From: Haloarcula sp. H-GB4
GTDB taxonomy: Archaea; Halobacteriota; Halobacteria; Halobacteriales; Haloarculaceae
Assembly (NCBI RefSeq): GCF_030848575.1
Contig: NZ_JAVDDX010000002.1
Coordinates: 1,364,001 to 1,428,000, forward strand
DNA length: 64,000 nucleotides
Direction of reading: 5' to 3'
Shown: piece after piece, positions 27,245-36,367 of the stretch
How the letters are laid out: each line of letters starts with the position of its first letter
How positions within the stretch are numbered: position 1 is the stretch's first letter
Translations under genes and position numbers: made by a program
Notes under the pieces: model-generated
Database searches by the model: none
What the model saw: the letters and a program-made list of their open reading frames with translations, nothing else
Told to the model about the DNA's origin: nothing

Positions 27245-27850
27245 CTACTCTGGCAGGTCGTCGATGAGGACGACCGCTTCGCCGTCAATGACGACTTCGT
27301 CGTCTACGAGGACGCGCGTGGTCAGGCGATACTGCTCGTCGCCAAGGTCCTCGACGATCTCACACTCGGCGGTGAGGCGGTCGCCGATACGGACTGGGTT
27401 GTGGAACTCCAGATCCTGTGAGAGATAGATCGTCAGCCCCGGCAGGCGTGCCAGCGCTGCGCTGATGAGGCTTCCGACGAGCGTCCCGTGGGCGATACGG
27501 CCGCGGAAGCGCGTCTGCTCCGCGAACTCGTCGTCCAAGTGAAGCGGGTTCGTGTCGCCGCTCGCGGCGGCGAACTGTTGCACGTCGTTTTCCGAGATTG
27601 TCTTCGTGAAATCGACGCGGTCGCCGACACCGAGGCGGCCCGGGTGGTTTTCGGAGATCGAGACGTGCCATTCTGGAAGGTCTTCGTCCGGTTCGATACG
27701 GTCTGCGGGCGTTACGCCATTCTCATCTTCCTGCTGGACGCCGAACGCGGCGAATGCTGCCCGGTTAGCTGCAACGACGCTGTTGAACATATGTGACGAT
27801 GTTTCAGTCCATGTGTCTAACAGCGGGTTTCGTGGCGATTCAGAACTCAT
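27245..27850 (-). CDS. phaJ: (R)-specific enoyl-CoA hydratase PhaJ
   Basis: A 201-residue protein. About 55 N-terminal residues look phasin-like (WTETSSHMFNSVVAANRAAF) and precede a MaoC-type hotdog domain with the hydratase-2 motif ISENDVQQFAAASGDTNPLH and GRIAHGTLVGSLISAAL. It converts enoyl-CoA from beta-oxidation to (R)-3-hydroxyacyl-CoA for PHA synthesis. It diverges from phaR. A TATA-like stretch on the minus strand (AAGGTTTAATACTTCG, about 27875-27887) supports the ATG at 27850. Confidence 0.88.
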   Translation of the reverse strand: MSSESPRNPLLDTWTETSSHMFNSVVAANRAAFAAFGVQQEDENGVTPADRIEPDEDLPEWHVSISENHPGRLGVGDRVDFTKTISENDVQQFAAASGDTNPLHLDDEFAEQTRFRGRIAHGTLVGSLISAALARLPGLTIYLSQDLEFHNPVRIGDRLTAECEIVEDLGDEQYRLTTRVLVDDEVVIDGEAVVLIDDLPE

Positions 27851-28022
27851 CTGTTCTGGTAATTTATTGGTCGAAGTATTAAACCTTGGTGTTGGTTTCG
27901 TCTCAGCTGTCGGTAAACGCCGTCTAACGGGCGTCAGACGCGAATTTGGGGTTACAGTTATCGATGCTACAGGGCGTAGCACGCCCCTCGACGGCCCTGA
28001 ACCCCTAACACCATTCTCTGCC

Positions 28023-28063
28023 ATTCAATGGTATTCAATGGTTTTCTGCGGAAGGTTTATATT
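28023..28063 (+). promoter_or_regulatory. phaR promoter with tandem repeat
   Basis: ATTCAATGGT is repeated head to tail at 28023-28032 and 28033-28042. The first copy sits in the odd palindrome CCATTCAATGG (28021-28031). A TATA-like TTTATATT follows at 28056-28063, about 28 nt before the phaR start. The repeats are a likely operator, perhaps for PhaR itself, whose homologue autoregulates in other haloarchaea. Confidence 0.55.
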
Positions 28064-28090
28064 GTTGAGGAGAGTACATGTAGATGACCG

Positions 28091-28387
28091 ATGGCCGACG
28101 AGGATGATGGCCTGATGTGGCCTCCGATGTTCAAGGGGATGCAACAGGCGAGCGAGAATGCGATGGAACAGCAACAGCAGCTGATGAAACAGATGTTCGC
28201 CAATGGTGGCATGCCGAGCTTCGATATGAATCAGCTCGGTGCCATGAGCCAGATGGCGACGTTCAAGACCCGCGTGCAAAGCGGGGGTCGGATCAGCATC
28301 CCCGATGCGGAGCGAGAAGCGCTGGGCATCGACGAAGGCGATATCGTTCAAGCCGTCGTCCTCCCGGTCACTAACAACAGCGAGTAA
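28091..28387 (+). CDS. phaR: PHA regulator PhaR, AbrB-like
   Basis: A 98-residue protein with a Met/Gln-rich amphipathic N-terminus (MKGMQQ- and QQQQLMKQM-type stretches) that may bind PHA granules. The C-terminal AbrB/SpoVT swapped-hairpin domain reads KTRVQSGGRISIPDAEREAL and GIDEGDIVQAVVLPV. In Haloferax mediterranei the homologue binds its own promoter and controls phasin expression. It opens the phaR-phaP-phaE-phaC operon, 7 nt from phaP. Confidence 0.85.
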   Translation: MADEDDGLMWPPMFKGMQQASENAMEQQQQLMKQMFANGGMPSFDMNQLGAMSQMATFKTRVQSGGRISIPDAEREALGIDEGDIVQAVVLPVTNNSE

Positions 28388-28394
28388 TCCAACA

Positions 28395-28952
28395 ATGGTA
28401 GACTACACAACCCCCGTCACGACAGCGTTCGAGATGCAGCGTGCAACGATTGAGCAGAGCCAGAAGGCGCTCGAACAGAGCGTTTCCTTCCAGCAAAACG
28501 TCAACAACGCGGTCATCGACAGCCTCGACACACAGGAGTCGGCACAGCGCCGCGGTGTCGAGCTCCAGCAGACCGCGTTCCACAGCTATCTCGACGCGAT
28601 GGCGTCGACGATGCCCGGCATGACCGAAACTGTCGAGCAGATCCGTGAGACCGTCGACGAGCAGTTCGATTTCCTGCTCGAGAACCACGCCGAGGTCTTC
28701 GACAACATGGAAACCGAGCTTGAAGAGGGCGCCGACACCTACGACGAGATGACCGACGAGTACGTTACCGCCGTCAACGATCAGGTCGACATGCTCGTCG
28801 AGGCCCACGAGGAACTCGAAGCGCAGTCCGTCGAGGCCGCCGAGCAGTTCGGCGAGCAGCTCGAAGAAGTGCAGGAGCAGGTCGAGGAGATTCAGGAGCA
28901 GGTCGAGGAAGTGCAGGCCGAAGCCGCCGACGCTGTCGACGTCGAAGCGTAA
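28395..28952 (+). CDS. phaP: Phasin PhaP
   Basis: A 185-residue, almost wholly helical protein (VDYTTPVTTAFEMQRATIEQ near the start). The C-terminal third is a regular coiled coil of repeated EQVEEIQEQVEEVQ units. It fits haloarchaeal PhaP, which coats PHA granules. No Cys, no membrane segment. Its place between phaR and phaE supports the assignment. A short T-run follows the stop, but phaE begins only 45 nt later. Confidence 0.85.
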   Translation: MVDYTTPVTTAFEMQRATIEQSQKALEQSVSFQQNVNNAVIDSLDTQESAQRRGVELQQTAFHSYLDAMASTMPGMTETVEQIRETVDEQFDFLLENHAEVFDNMETELEEGADTYDEMTDEYVTAVNDQVDMLVEAHEELEAQSVEAAEQFGEQLEEVQEQVEEIQEQVEEVQAEAADAVDVEA

Positions 28953-28997
28953 AAACGACAGTCGGTTTTTTTGTGCGCCCGCCGCCGAGGTACTATT

Positions 28998-29543
28998 ATG
29001 AGTAACACAAACGACATTCAGGAGGAATGGACGGAGATGGTTGAGGAGATGAACAACGCGGTCGCTGACTCGATGGAGCAGAACATGAAGGCCCAGGCGG
29101 CTTTCGTGGAATCGTGGGCCGATGCGGTCGAGGATACGATCCCGGAGCAAGAGGACCTTGCCGACGGGATGGATGGCTACAACCGCGCCTACGAGGAGTG
29201 GATGGACGCCGCCGAGCAGATGGTCGAGCGTTCGACCGACGCCGCTCGAGGTGAGGACGTCGACCCGGCCGAGTTCCGTGATATCTGGCTGCAGTCCGCC
29301 AACGAGGCGTTCAAGCACGTCATGGGCACCTCGGCCTTTGCGGCCGCCAACGGCCAGCTCGTCGAGTCGATGATGGAGATGCAACAGGAAGCGGACGACC
29401 TGAGTCAGGACGCTCTGGAACAGATGGGCTTCCCGACACGCGACGACGTTGATGAGGTCGCCGAGCGGCTCGTCGAACTCGAACGCCGCCAGCACGCGGT
29501 CGAACAGAAGCTCGACCGCGTCCTCGAACACCTTGAAGAGTAA
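28998..29543 (+). CDS. phaE: PHA synthase subunit PhaE
   Basis: A 181-residue acidic helical protein ([20 protein letters not shown]...) ending in a coiled coil ([20 protein letters not shown]). It is the non-catalytic partner of class III PHA synthase and is shorter than bacterial PhaE, as in other haloarchaea. It precedes phaC by 2 nt. ATG 28998 is chosen because the upstream frame begins with a basic extension. Confidence 0.9.
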   Translation: MSNTNDIQEEWTEMVEEMNNAVADSMEQNMKAQAAFVESWADAVEDTIPEQEDLADGMDGYNRAYEEWMDAAEQMVERSTDAARGEDVDPAEFRDIWLQSANEAFKHVMGTSAFAAANGQLVESMMEMQQEADDLSQDALEQMGFPTRDDVDEVAERLVELERRQHAVEQKLDRVLEHLEE

Positions 29544-29545
29544 TC

Positions 29546-30979
29546 ATGTCCAGCAATCCCTTCAATCCGTTCGAGGCCGCGCTCAACTGGCAGCGAAAGA
29601 CGCTGGAGAATATGACCGACGCCGCCGAGACCAGCCAGATCGCTGACGAACGACTGGAGCTGATGGAGTCCGTCGAAGTCGGCCAGACGCCCAGCAACGT
29701 CGTCTACGAGGAGAACAAGCTCGAACTCCTCCACTACGACGCCGAAGCCGCCGGCATCGAGGTGCCGGACGAGGAGAAGGAGGACGTGCCGATACTCATC
29801 GTCTACGCGCTCATCAACCGGCCGTACATCCTCGACCTGCAGGAAGAGCGGTCGGTCGTCCGACGCCTGCTTGAGGCGGGCCACGACGTGTATCTCATCG
29901 ACTGGAACGAGCCGTCACGGCTCGACCAGCACCTCACCCTCGATGACTACGTCAATCGCTATATGGACAACTGCGTCGACGTGGTCCGCGACCGCTCCGG
30001 GCAGGACGCGATCAACATCCTCGGCTACTGTATGGGCGGGACGATGTCGGTGATGTACACCGCGCTCCACAAGGAGAAAGTTAACACGCTGGGCCTGATG
30101 GCTGCTGGGCTGTGCTTCGACCACACTGGCGGCGTCCTCGAAGAGTGGGGGTCCGAGGAGTACTATTCCCCGCAGGATGTCGTCGACACGTTCGGCAACG
30201 TCCCCTCGGATATGCTCGACATCGGTTTCGCGCTGATGGACCCGGTTGAGAACTACGTCACGAAGTACATCCGGTTCGCGGAGAACATGGAGAACGAAGG
30301 CTTTGTCGAGAACTTCGGCCGGATGGAGCAGTGGCTTGGCGACGGTATTGACGTCGCCGGCGAAGCCTACGTTCAGTTCCTCGAGGACGTGTATCAGGAC
30401 AACAAACTCTACCGGAACGAACTGGAACTCGACGGTAAGCACGTCGACCTGGACAACATCGACATGCCCGTCCTCCAGCTCATGGGAGAGTACGACCACC
30501 TCATCCCGCCGGAGGCCTCCAAGCCGTTCAACGACGTTATCGCCAGCGACGACACGCGAACCATCGAGTTCTCGACGGGCCACATCGGCCTCTCGGTTTC
30601 GTCGTCGACGCACGCCGACCTCTGGCCCGAGGTCGCCGAGTGGTACTCCGAGCGTAGCAAAGGGAGCGAAGAAGTCGACATTGAGGTCGAATCCCCCGAG
30701 GCGGCTGCAGACGACGCGGTGGACCAGTCGGAACTCACCGACATCGACGTTGACGCGACTGATGATGTCGGTGCCGACGCTACCGAGGATGAAGACGACG
30801 CGACCGACGGACCTGCCGATGTCGATAGCGTCTCCGGTATCGGCCCGACATACGCCGACCGTCTGCACGACGCCGGCATCCACAGCGTTGCGGACCTGGC
30901 TGAATACGATCCGGCCGAACTGGCCGATATCGCTGAGACCACCGAGTCCCGCGCGCAGGACTGGCTCGACCAGCTGTAA
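29546..30979 (+). CDS. phaC: Class III PHA synthase PhaC with C-terminal helix-hairpin-helix
   Basis: A 477-residue synthase polymerising (R)-3-hydroxyacyl-CoA on the granule surface. The lipase-like box GYCMGG holds the catalytic Cys; the Asp lies in [11 protein letters not shown] and the His in STGHIGLSV. After an acidic linker of about 60 residues comes an HhH-like domain ([33 protein letters not shown]), an extension typical of haloarchaeal PhaC and absent from bacterial enzymes. Last gene of the PHA operon. Confidence 0.93.
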   Translation: MSSNPFNPFEAALNWQRKTLENMTDAAETSQIADERLELMESVEVGQTPSNVVYEENKLELLHYDAEAAGIEVPDEEKEDVPILIVYALINRPYILDLQEERSVVRRLLEAGHDVYLIDWNEPSRLDQHLTLDDYVNRYMDNCVDVVRDRSGQDAINILGYCMGGTMSVMYTALHKEKVNTLGLMAAGLCFDHTGGVLEEWGSEEYYSPQDVVDTFGNVPSDMLDIGFALMDPVENYVTKYIRFAENMENEGFVENFGRMEQWLGDGIDVAGEAYVQFLEDVYQDNKLYRNELELDGKHVDLDNIDMPVLQLMGEYDHLIPPEASKPFNDVIASDDTRTIEFSTGHIGLSVSSSTHADLWPEVAEWYSERSKGSEEVDIEVESPEAAADDAVDQSELTDIDVDATDDVGADATEDEDDATDGPADVDSVSGIGPTYADRLHDAGIHSVADLAEYDPAELADIAETTESRAQDWLDQL

Positions 30980-31018
30980 TCCGGCGCCGTTTTTCTGTTT
31001 CCCGCTGTACGATTAGCC

Positions 31019-31477
31019 ATGCGCGTTTCGGTCATCGGCGGCTCGACAGTCACCGACGAACAGTACCAGCAGGCACGCGAGGCCGGGCGCCGACTCGGTG
31101 AGCATGGCCACGATGTCGTCTGTGGCGGCCTCACTGGTGTGATGGAGGCGGTCTGCCGAGGTGCGAGTGAGGCCGGCGGCCACACTATCGGTATCCTCCC
31201 AGGCGAGCGCCGGGCCGCCGCAAACGACTACGTCGAGACTGCTATTGCGACCGGGATGGGCAATGCCCGGAACGTCCTCGTCGTGATGAACGGCGCGGCC
31301 GTCATCGCTATCGACGGCGGCACCGGGACGCTCTCGGAACTCGGCCACGCCCTCGACATAGACCGGCCGGTCGCCGGACTTGGAACACACCGCCTCGACA
31401 GCCCAGTCGGCGACGCTATCGAACACGTTGATACTCCCGCCGAGGCCGTCGAACACGTCGAGTCTGCCGTGCAGTAG
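31019..31477 (+). CDS. TIGR00725/LOG-like nucleotide-binding protein
   Basis: A 152-residue Rossmann-type protein: VSVIGGSTV at the start, VVCGGLTGVMEAV, GILPGERR and the GGTGTLSELGHAL motif shared by LOG phosphoribohydrolases and the TIGR00725 family. The family resembles nucleotide-cleaving LOG enzymes, but activity in archaea is not established. It follows phaC by 39 nt in the same direction and may be cotranscribed. Confidence 0.8.
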   Translation: MRVSVIGGSTVTDEQYQQAREAGRRLGEHGHDVVCGGLTGVMEAVCRGASEAGGHTIGILPGERRAAANDYVETAIATGMGNARNVLVVMNGAAVIAIDGGTGTLSELGHALDIDRPVAGLGTHRLDSPVGDAIEHVDTPAEAVEHVESAVQ

Positions 31478-31485
31478 CCGCCGTT

Positions 31486-31710
31486 TCAGTCGAGTATCCG
31501 TCTCAGCACCGCCGCAACAACGAGGTTCCCCACGCCGAGCAGCCTGACCCGGCGACGAGACCCCTCTTGTGGCGTAAACTCCACCGACAGTACCCAGCGA
31601 TAGCCCAGCCGCGCCAGCGACAGTAACAGCCCCGGAACGAGTAGATGGAGCATGCCAGCCAGCGCTGTTCCGGTCCACAGTAGCCGCCGTTCGGGCCGTG
31701 TCAGGTCCAT
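31486..31710 (-). CDS. Small membrane protein
   Basis: A 74-residue protein (MDLTRPERRLLWTGTALAGM...) with a hydrophobic segment at about residues 13-38 and a weaker one near the C-terminus (GVGNLVVAAVLRRI). It is unusually Arg-rich for a halophile, as membrane proteins can be. It converges with the LOG-like gene over 8 nt. Function unknown. Confidence 0.55.
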   Translation of the reverse strand: MDLTRPERRLLWTGTALAGMLHLLVPGLLLSLARLGYRWVLSVEFTPQEGSRRRVRLLGVGNLVVAAVLRRILD

Positions 31711-32093
31711 ACTGTGACAAGGTGCCGCGTCGGTTTGACCGTGGTGCCTGCTTGCGATATGTCTGCTTCATACTCGGGCTAGCCGTTTGGATTGAGGCCA
31801 CTACTCAAACAGCGTCGACACTAACCCAGGTTGACGATAGAAAATATAGAACCGCGGTGATTGTCGCTTGAATCGACGAGTAGGGCAAGCATCCGGCGCG
31901 CTTCGCGCGCCGGTTGAATCGCAGCGAGTGACTACCGCGCCGCGAAGCAGCGCGACAGGGCCCGGGTTTCGTATGTATGGCTTGCCTCGCGGGTCACTTC
32001 GTCGTCGGGCGGCGGTGCCGCCCGACTGCCTGCGGGACCTTCGGTCCCGCTCTGTTCCCCGCTCGGCTTACCGAGGTTTCTCCGAAACCTCGC
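31711..32093. other. 383-nt region without a gene, with a run of stem-loops
   Basis: No frame here has haloarchaeal protein character. The part next to the thermosome gene holds five GC-rich inverted repeats (listed separately). The part nearer 31711 shows nothing clear apart from an A/T-rich stretch (GAAAATATAG, about 31840). Confidence 0.6.
31893..32092 (-). repeat. Array of five stem-loops downstream of the thermosome gene
   Basis: Arms and loops: CGAGGTTTC/GAAACCTCG (32072-32080, 32084-32092); GCGGGACC/GGTCCCGC (32032-32039, 32043-32050); GTCGGGCGGC/GCCGCCCGAC (32004-32013, 32017-32026); CGCGCCGC/GCAGCGCG with one G-U pair in RNA (31936-31943, 31947-31954); CCGGCGCG/CGCGCCGG (31893-31900, 31906-31913). 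The first starts one base after the thermosome stop. They could form a structured 3' UTR, a compound terminator or a decayed repeat element. Confidence 0.7.
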
Positions 32094-33791
32094 TTACATC
32101 ATGCCGCCCATACCGCCGCCCATGCCGCCCATGCCGCCGCCCATTCCGCCGGGCGCGCCGCCTGGGCCGCCAGGTCCGCCTTCGTCCTCGTCGTCGTCGC
32201 CCTGGCCACCCTTGAGGTCGCCAGCAGCGATGACGTCATCGATGCGGAGGATCATGACGGCTGCTTCGGTTGCGCTTTCGACGGCCTGGGTCTTGACACG
32301 GAGGGGCTCGACGACGCCGTCCTCTTCCATGTCGACGACCTCACCGGTGTAGGCGTCAAGCCCGGAGGTGACTGCGCCACCGTCGTGCTTGCTGCGGAGG
32401 TCGACCAGCGAGTCGATCGGGTCGAGACCAGCGTTCTCTGCGAGGGTGCGCGGGATGACGTCGATGGCGTCGGCGAAGGCTTCGACGGCGAGCTGTTCGC
32501 GCCCACCGACGGAGTCGGCGTGGTCGCGCAGGCCGAGTGCGAGCTGCGTCTCAGGGGCACCGCCGCCGGGCAGGACCTTGCCGTCCTCCAGCGTGGCGGC
32601 GACGACGCCGAGCGAGTCCTCGATGGCACGCTCGACTTCGTCGACGACGTGTTCGGTGCCGCCGCGGAGAATCATCGTGACAGCGCGGGCGTCCTCGACG
32701 TCCTCGACGAAGATACGCTCGTCGCCAGCGATGTCCTTCTGGGCAACGGAGCCGGCGAAGCCGAGGTCGTCGGCTTCGATGTCGTCGATGTTCGAGATGA
32801 TGCGCGCGCCGGTCGAGCGCGAGAGCGCCTCGATGTCGGACTTCTTGGCGCGGCGAACAGCGAGAATACCTTCCTGCGCGAGGTAGTGCTGAGCCATGTC
32901 GTCGATGCCCTTCTGGCAGAAGACGACATCAGCACCGGCTTCGGCGAGCTTGTCGACCATCTCCTTGAGCTGCTCCTCTTCCTGGTCGAGGAACTGCTGG
33001 AGCTGGTCGGGGTCGGTGACGTTGACCTCGGTGTCGAGCTCCGTTTCCGGAACCTCGATGGCCGTGTCGAGCAGGGCCACGTCGGCGTCCTCAACGGCGA
33101 ACGGCATGTTGTCGTGGACGCGTTCCTTGTCGACGATGACGCCTTCGACGAGTTCGGACTCGTCGGTTGCGCCGCCAACGACGGTTTCGATCTGGATGTT
33201 GTCAGTGTCAACGCTGCCGTCGTCGTCGACGACGGACTGTGCGGCGCGGACGACGAGTTCGGCGAGGACGTCCTTGGAGGACTCCGCGCCCTTGCCGGTC
33301 ATCGCGGTCGCGGCGACCTTTTCGAGGGTCTCCGTGTCGTCAGCGTCGACGTCGATGGCGTTGTCTTCGAGGATTTCCTTGGCCTTCTCGGCGGCCTGGC
33401 GGTACCCCTGGGCCAGGATGCTGGCGTGGATGTCTTGGTCGAGGAGTTCCTCGGCCTTCGAGAGGAGTTCGCCGGCCATGACGACCGCCGTGGTCGTACC
33501 GTCGCCCACTTCGTCTTCCTGGGTCTGGGCGACCTCGACGATCATGTTGGCGGCGGGGTGCTCGATGTCCATCTCATCAAGGATGGTGACGCCGTCGTTC
33601 GTGACGACGACCGAGCCTGAGTTGTCGACGAGCATCTTGTCCATGCCCTTCGGACCCAGAGTCGTCCGAACGGCCTCGGCGACGGCCGTCCCGGCCGTGA
33701 TGTTCATCGACTGCGCGTCCTTTCCGGATGTCCGCTGGGACTCCTCGGAAAGTACAATCATGGGCTGGTTGCCCATCTGCTGTTGAGCCAT
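32094..33791 (-). CDS. thsA: Thermosome subunit (group II chaperonin)
   Basis: A 565-residue ATP-dependent chaperonin that folds cytosolic proteins in double-ring complexes. Signatures: [39 protein letters not shown], and LPGGGAPE. The C-terminus carries the Gly/Met-rich tail ([14 protein letters not shown]) that lines the cavity. ATG 33791 is preferred to TTG 33797. A TATA box at 33818-33825 lies about 27 nt upstream. Haloarchaea usually carry two or three such subunits; which one this is was not resolved. Confidence 0.95.
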   Translation of the reverse strand: MAQQQMGNQPMIVLSEESQRTSGKDAQSMNITAGTAVAEAVRTTLGPKGMDKMLVDNSGSVVVTNDGVTILDEMDIEHPAANMIVEVAQTQEDEVGDGTTTAVVMAGELLSKAEELLDQDIHASILAQGYRQAAEKAKEILEDNAIDVDADDTETLEKVAATAMTGKGAESSKDVLAELVVRAAQSVVDDDGSVDTDNIQIETVVGGATDESELVEGVIVDKERVHDNMPFAVEDADVALLDTAIEVPETELDTEVNVTDPDQLQQFLDQEEEQLKEMVDKLAEAGADVVFCQKGIDDMAQHYLAQEGILAVRRAKKSDIEALSRSTGARIISNIDDIEADDLGFAGSVAQKDIAGDERIFVEDVEDARAVTMILRGGTEHVVDEVERAIEDSLGVVAATLEDGKVLPGGGAPETQLALGLRDHADSVGGREQLAVEAFADAIDVIPRTLAENAGLDPIDSLVDLRSKHDGGAVTSGLDAYTGEVVDMEEDGVVEPLRVKTQAVESATEAAVMILRIDDVIAAGDLKGGQGDDDEDEGGPGGPGGAPGGMGGGMGGMGGGMGGMM

Positions 33792-33817
33792 AGTCAAACG
33801 ATGATTGAATGTGATTC

Positions 33818-33825
33818 TATATAAA
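33818..33825 (-). promoter_or_regulatory. TATA element of the thermosome gene
   Basis: The plus strand reads CTATATAAAAG; on the minus strand this is a strong TTTATATA core 27-34 nt before the ATG at 33791, as in heat-inducible haloarchaeal chaperonin promoters. A small hairpin CACAC/GTGTG (33864-33868, 33875-33879) further upstream may terminate the preceding ATPase gene. Confidence 0.6.
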
Positions 33826-33922
33826 AGCTACGGTGGCGGGCGGTGTATCGCCCTATTGCACGCCACACTCGACGGTGTGATACCGTATAACGTGGGTGGT
33901 TTATATACCCGTTTAGTGCCGC

Positions 33923-34978
33923 TTAGCGGCCCATTCCGAACCGACGGTGGCGTAGTTCCGGCGTAATCTGGATGCGGGAGATGTCCTGTCCGGTCCGGTA
34001 CCAGACGAACGCCGCCCTTGTGAATAGTTCACGACACTCGATACGGACTTCCCGGGGATTGCCATCGGTCCGCTCGTGGATATCTTCGATTGCGGCCCGG
34101 ATAAAAAGGTCCGGGGCCTGTCCCTCGTAGGGTTCGTCCCGGAAGTACGCCAGCGAGCGGGCGGCGTACTCGGCCACGTCGTCCGGCGAGAACGGGTCGA
34201 TACCCTCATAATACCGTAGTCGGGAGTCGAGCGTTCCCCGGATTTCTGCCACCCGCCGTTTCCCCTCCGGTGTCCCGGTGAGGAACAGCCGAACGCCGGC
34301 GTCCCCGGCCACCTGCAGCGGCGACAGCAGGTCCGCCTCAAGCACTTCGATCTCATCGACGACCAGCAAGAGCGTCTTGCCGTCCTCGCGCACGCGGCGA
34401 ACGATTTCGTGGACAGCGTCTTTCGCTTCGGCGGTCGCCCACGGAATCCCATCACGGACCTGCGAGTAATTGCGCTGGTCGATGGAGTAGCCCGCAGCGT
34501 AGGCGGCGGTCAGCACCGTCTGATAGAGTTTCCGCGGCGTCGTCTCGCGGGGATTGTCCAGATGCGTGATGACAAAACCCTCGTGTTTCGAGAGGTCACG
34601 CAGGACAATTTCACGGAAGGCCGTCTTTCCGGTGCCGTAGGGGCTCACCAGTCCGATGTGCTGGTCCTGCAGGAGCCAAGACGTGACTTGATTCAGCATC
34701 TCGGTGTCGTGGCGGACGTACAGCGGTTCAGGCATATGGTCCAGCCCGGCTTCCTCAGTAAACGGGAGGTCCGTCACGGTGTCGGCCGTCCCGCCCAGCG
34801 CCTCACCGAAGGCCAGCAGCCGTTGTTCGACCTCCTGTAGCTGGTCCAGTAACACGCCAGCGGCGGCGCTCTCGGAACGTTCTTCCTCCTCGGACCGGAG
34901 CGATTCGAGTCGGTCCATTACCTCCGAGACCGACTGTCCCGCGCCGCTAGAACCCGGTTGCTCTGTGTCGTCCACCAC
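33923..34978 (-). CDS. AAA+ ATPase (ORC/ExeA-like)
   Basis: A 351-residue protein. An acidic coiled-coil N-terminus (VMDRLESLRSEEEERSES, LLDQLQEVEQRLLAFGE) precedes an AAA+ domain with Walker A VSPYGTGKTAF near residue 112, Walker B LLLVVDEIEVLEA, sensor 1 RLFLTGTPEG, and a lid with ERTDGNPREVRIE. It resembles ORC/Cdc6-like and ExeA/TniB-type ATPases but has no winged helix. The role is unknown; candidates are DNA transactions or a stress complex. A TATA-like GTAACATATAACGC (minus, about 35012-35025) precedes it. Confidence 0.8.
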   Translation of the reverse strand: MVDDTEQPGSSGAGQSVSEVMDRLESLRSEEEERSESAAAGVLLDQLQEVEQRLLAFGEALGGTADTVTDLPFTEEAGLDHMPEPLYVRHDTEMLNQVTSWLLQDQHIGLVSPYGTGKTAFREIVLRDLSKHEGFVITHLDNPRETTPRKLYQTVLTAAYAAGYSIDQRNYSQVRDGIPWATAEAKDAVHEIVRRVREDGKTLLLVVDEIEVLEADLLSPLQVAGDAGVRLFLTGTPEGKRRVAEIRGTLDSRLRYYEGIDPFSPDDVAEYAARSLAYFRDEPYEGQAPDLFIRAAIEDIHERTDGNPREVRIECRELFTRAAFVWYRTGQDISRIQITPELRHRRFGMGR

Positions 34979-35064
34979 GGCTATCTCTCTCAGCCTTACC
35001 CGTCCGGCGCGTTATATGTTACGCCCCGGATTTCGAGGAAGATAACGTGACCTGGCCGTCCTGC

Positions 35065-36039
35065 TTAGAACGGCAGTGGAAACGGAACCGAGCCGTAGGC
35101 GTACCCTTCCATGCTGCCGTCCGGTCGAGCACGGAACACGATAGTCGGCGAGTATCCCACGTCTGGCTGTTCGCCGTAGACTCGCCGCCAGTCGTCATCC
35201 GGGAAAGAACTGCAGTCGACCACGAGGACCGCACCGGGGTGGGCCGCTAGCTGGTCGCGTGTCTTCGCGTCGCCGGACGCCTTCACCGCACCGACGGCAG
35301 TGTCGACCTGCCGCCGGGATGGCGGCCGAGGGCGAGTGACCTCGACGAGCGTGTCTTCGACCCGGAAATCGACGGAGTGGCCGGAGTCCAGTTCGACCTC
35401 GGGCCTGATGTCGTTGCCCGCATCGACGAGCAGTTTGGCGACGTTGAACTCGCCCATCGTCGCTCGCATCCGCGAAAGATCAAACCCCTCGCTAGTCCCG
35501 AGTTTGCTCGCCATCGTGTAGCGGTAGTCGTCAAGCGCCCCGGTCGCGAGGAAGTCGTCGTAGAACGTCAGTCCATCCTCACGGTCGGCGTCGGGGAAGC
35601 CGCCGGCGTGGTCCCGAAAGAACGTCCGTGTCGACTCCCGGCCGTCCTTGGAGAGAAACACGGGCAGGAAAAAGTGCGCCAGCGTCTCGTACTCAGTGAG
35701 CCAGGGGTCCTCCACCTCTAGCTGGGCGAATAGTTCGCGCTGGACCCACTCGCTAATCTCGTCGGGCACCTCGTCGAACGTGTACTTCTCCGTCCGCCAC
35801 AGCGTCTCCGGTGTCTCCGTATTTCCGACCCAGTACGCCCGCTGGCCGTTCCAGCAAAACAGCGCCAGATCGCCGTTGTCCATCTCCAGTCGGCGGGCGG
35901 CCCAGCCCTCCGGCGGGGCGAACCACGGTCCGTTCATCGTCGCACCGAAGGTGTTCTGTAACGGTGTCAGCAGGTCCGTCCGGACTCGCTTTTCACTCCA
36001 TCGCTCGTTCGACTGTCGCAGACGTAAGGGACCAGCCAC
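35065..36039 (-). CDS. Haloarchaeal conserved protein with nuclease-like motif (DUF5784-like)
   Basis: A 324-residue protein recalled as DUF5784 (from memory, not searched). The N-terminus VAGPLRLRQSNERWSEKRVR is family-like, so the GTG at 36039 is chosen over ATG 35937. A C-terminal stretch VELDSGHSVDFRV...LVEVTRP has the E/D-beta-D-x-E-beta layout of a PD-(D/E)xK fold, with T or R where Lys is usual, so it may be a degenerate or variant nuclease fold. It lies upstream of the AAA+ gene on the same strand (86-nt gap). Confidence 0.75.
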   Translation of the reverse strand: MAGPLRLRQSNERWSEKRVRTDLLTPLQNTFGATMNGPWFAPPEGWAARRLEMDNGDLALFCWNGQRAYWVGNTETPETLWRTEKYTFDEVPDEISEWVQRELFAQLEVEDPWLTEYETLAHFFLPVFLSKDGRESTRTFFRDHAGGFPDADREDGLTFYDDFLATGALDDYRYTMASKLGTSEGFDLSRMRATMGEFNVAKLLVDAGNDIRPEVELDSGHSVDFRVEDTLVEVTRPRPPSRRQVDTAVGAVKASGDAKTRDQLAAHPGAVLVVDCSSFPDDDWRRVYGEQPDVGYSPTIVFRARPDGSMEGYAYGSVPFPLPF

Positions 36040-36193
36040 AGGGTCGTGTAGATGGTCAGTGGTCTTGGGCGTTCCGCCCTGTCGAAGCACCCTCTTTTGG
36101 ACCGTTCGACTGCTCTGTTGCCCGTGTGGTACGGTTTCTGTGACCACCGTTACATTGATAGTCACTACCAGCCAAGTTTCACCGTGGTAACCT

Positions 36194-36367
36194 ATGTCGA
36201 TGGGAGCGTACGACGACGACGAACACGAACGCCGTGAGCGCAAGAACAGCGAGGTCGAACTGGCGGAAGACGATGACCGGAGTACATACCACGGGAGCGT
36301 CGACTACGACGGTGACGAGTCGACAGAAGAGTTGCTCGACCAGTTCAAGCAGATTAACTCCGACTGA
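36194..36367 (+). CDS. 57-residue acidic protein (DUF5786-like)
   Basis: A gene starting MSMGAYDDDEHERRERKNSE, with TYHGSVDYDG in the middle and an amphipathic end STEELLDQFKQINSD. It matches a small protein family I recall in most haloarchaea as DUF5786 (memory, not searched). It diverges from the DUF5784-like gene (154-nt gap) and its last 14 bases overlap the end of the convergent membrane-protein gene. Function unknown. Confidence 0.8.
   Translation: MSMGAYDDDEHERRERKNSEVELAEDDDRSTYHGSVDYDGDESTEELLDQFKQINSD

Noticed and set aside
28371-29531. 386-codon frame antisense to phaP and phaE
   Set aside because: Leu/His/Val-rich mirror of coiled-coil genes; it crosses two real genes of the PHA operon.
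31977-33620. 547-codon open frame antisense to the thermosome gene
   Set aside because: Mirror of a highly expressed G+C-rich gene; composition reflects the opposite strand and no family is recognisable.
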